NCBI GenBank assembly: GCA_023455425.1 | Contig: JAEYCM010000003.1 | Span: 1-55,078 of the forward strand | Origin: Bacillota bacterium | Lineage (GTDB): Bacteria; Bacillota; Clostridia; Christensenellales; CAG-138 | Length of the DNA: 55,078 nt | Reading direction: 5' to 3' | Shown: positions 53,957 to 55,078 of the stretch, piece after piece | How positions within the stretch are numbered: position 1 is the first letter of the stretch | How the letters are laid out: each line of letters begins with the position of its first letter | Position numbers and translations under genes: made by a program | Notes under the pieces: generated by a model | What the model saw: the letters and a program-made list of their open reading frames with translations, nothing else | What the model was told of the DNA's origin: nothing | Database searches by the model: none

Positions 53957-53984
53957 CGAAAAAGTGGCATCTGCCGCTTTTTCG
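53957..53984 (+). terminator. intrinsic terminator after the SleB-like gene
   Basis: CGAAAAAGTGGC pairs with GCCGCTTTTTCG (one G-T pair) just past the stop; the T run is part of the right arm. Confidence 0.65.
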
Positions 53985-53997
53985 ACAAGCAGACCTC

Positions 53998-54026
53998 TTG
54001 CAATTATCAGGGGGCTTTGCTATAAT
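53998..54026 (+). promoter_or_regulatory. promoter for rpsB
   Basis: TTGCAA (53998-54003) and perfect TATAAT (54021-54026) with a 17-base spacer. A leader of about 95 bases follows before rpsB. Confidence 0.75.
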
Positions 54027-54127
54027 GCACAAGGTATGACACACCCTCGCCGATTTGCGGGCTCCTTCCCTTAACGGGTCGCCTGCAGAGAAGACGCGGG
54101 GGGAGGAGATTAAAGGAGGATTATTTT

Positions 54128-55069
54128 ATGTCTGTCATTTCCATGAAACAGCTGTTGGAGGCCGGCGTACACTTTGGCCACCAGACCCGCCGTTGGAACC
54201 CCAAGATGAAGGAATACATCTTCACCGAGCGCAACGGCATCTACATCATCGATCTTCAGAAGACCGTCAAGAAAATTGAAGAAGCCTACTATTTCGTGCG
54301 CGATCTCGCCATGGATGGCAAAAGCGTTCTGTTCGTAGGCACCAAGAAGCAGGCGCAGGAATCCATTGAACAGGAAGCTGCCCGCTGCGGCATGTACTTT
54401 GTCAACCAGCGCTGGCTGGGCGGCATGCTCACCAACTTCTCGACCGTCTACAAGCGTCTGCAGCGCCTCAAGGAGCTCGAGCAGATCGACTTCGAGGACG
54501 TGGCCGCCTCCGGCCTCACCAAGAAGGAGCTGCTGGTCCTCTCCCGCGAGAAGGCCAAGCTGGAGAAGACCCTCGGCGGTATCCGCGAGATGTCCAAGGT
54601 GCCCAGCGCCGTCTGGATCGTGGACACCAAGAAGGAGCACATCGCGGTCGGCGAGGCCCGGAAGCTCAACATCCCGGTCGTCGCCATCCTCGACACCAAC
54701 TGCGACCCCGACGAGGTCGACTACAAGATCCCGGGCAACGACGACGCGATCCGCTCCGTCACCCTGCTCACCCGCGTGATCGCCGACGCCGTCGCCGAGG
54801 GCCTCATCGCCCGTTCCGGTGCCGGCAAGGCCGCCGAGGGTGACAAGGCCGCCGGTGAGCCGCTCGCCGCGTGGGAGCGCGACCTGCTCGAGGGCGAGAA
54901 GAAGGCCGACGAGGCGCCCGCCGCCGAGGCCCCCGCCGCTGAGGCCGAGAAGGCCGACGAGGCCCCCGCCGCCGAGGCCGAGAAGCCCGCCGAGGCTCCC
55001 GCCGACGAGGCTCCGGCCGCCGAGGCGCCCGCCGCCGACGCTCCGGCCGCGGACGCCGAGCAGGCCTGA
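54128..55069 (+). CDS. rpsB: 30S ribosomal protein S2, chimeric (Firmicutes start, actinobacterial remainder)
   Basis: The frame is open for 313 residues and is S2 throughout: VHFGHQTRRWNPKMKEYIF, KKIEEAYYFVRDLAMDG, VNQRWLGGMLTNF. Residues 1 to about 100 use the mixed codons of this genome. From about residue 105 (54440) nearly every third base is G or C. The protein there is the actinobacterial form: STVYKRLQRLKELEQIDFED, EPLAAWERDLLEGEKKAD and a long Ala/Glu/Pro tail. The switch falls in the highly conserved stretch 54401-54439. The best explanation is an assembly mis-join between two genomes; true recombination is less likely. The native S2 would be shorter. Confidence 0.85.
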   Translation: MSVISMKQLLEAGVHFGHQTRRWNPKMKEYIFTERNGIYIIDLQKTVKKIEEAYYFVRDLAMDGKSVLFVGTKKQAQESIEQEAARCGMYFVNQRWLGGMLTNFSTVYKRLQRLKELEQIDFEDVAASGLTKKELLVLSREKAKLEKTLGGIREMSKVPSAVWIVDTKKEHIAVGEARKLNIPVVAILDTNCDPDEVDYKIPGNDDAIRSVTLLTRVIADAVAEGLIARSGAGKAAEGDKAAGEPLAAWERDLLEGEKKADEAPAAEAPAAEAEKADEAPAAEAEKPAEAPADEAPAAEAPAADAPAADAEQA

Positions 55070-55078
55070 CCCCTCACC

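Overview
The window looks like part of a Firmicutes (Clostridia-type) chromosome of fairly high GC, probably from an assembled contig. The main evidence is the gene order. ylxM-ffh-rpsP-khpA-rimM-trmD-rplS-rbgA-rnhB-yraN is followed by comM-dprA-topA-trmFO-hslV-hslU and then rpsB, which is the classic Firmicutes layout. A GerA-type spore germination operon, cdaA-cdaR, a ferredoxin-dependent 2-oxoacid oxidoreductase and a T-box-controlled hisS-aspS operon point to an anaerobic, probably endospore-forming member. I cannot name the species.

Layout. 0.26-2.9 kb (minus): a PflX-type radical SAM protein and an NlpC/P60 wall hydrolase, separated by a 400-bp structured intergenic region. 3.1-8.1 kb (plus): DUF2804 protein, ABC-F ATPase, divergent glycerate-kinase-like protein and a MarR regulator. 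8.1-9.1 kb: an AT-rich island with a broken membrane-anchored gene. 9.1-13.4 kb: gerAA-gerAB-gerAC plus a two-helix small membrane protein. 13.4-17.4 kb: DUF3006 protein, an unknown small protein, a PAS-PP2C phosphatase, and cdaA-cdaR. 17.7-22.8 kb: FAD dehydrogenase, MinD-like ATPase and a four-subunit 2-oxoacid:ferredoxin oxidoreductase. 22.9-29.2 kb (minus): a frameshifted Cys-rich protein, a DEAD-box helicase with an attenuator-like leader, a PRC-barrel protein, a VanW/G5 protein and a three-helix membrane protein. 29.4-33.3 kb: T-box, hisS, aspS and trxA. 34.1-40.2 kb: the SRP and ribosome-maturation cluster. 40.3-44.5 kb: a giant two-part membrane glycosyltransferase and a GtrA protein. 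44.5-52.7 kb: DNA processing, topoisomerase, tRNA methylation and the HslVU protease. 52.9-54.0 kb: a SleB-like lipoprotein. From 54.1 kb: rpsB.

The most notable observations are these. (1) A structured element after cdaR recurs after hslU. It has a three-way-junction fold, a conserved loop and compensatory base changes, so it is a candidate undescribed structured RNA or repeat family. (2) rpsB is chimeric: its first ~100 codons fit this genome, while the rest, with its Ala/Glu-rich tail, is high-GC actinobacterial (Streptomyces-like) sequence, so the last ~640 bases are probably a mis-join. (3) The DEAD-box helicase gene has a strong promoter followed at once by a 19-bp hairpin with a U7 tract, and its start overlaps the stop of a short upstream frame. 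(4) A 37-bp tandem duplication frameshifts a Cys-rich protein. (5) A nonsense codon interrupts the gene in the AT-rich island. No rRNA, tRNA, CRISPR array or transposase was seen.
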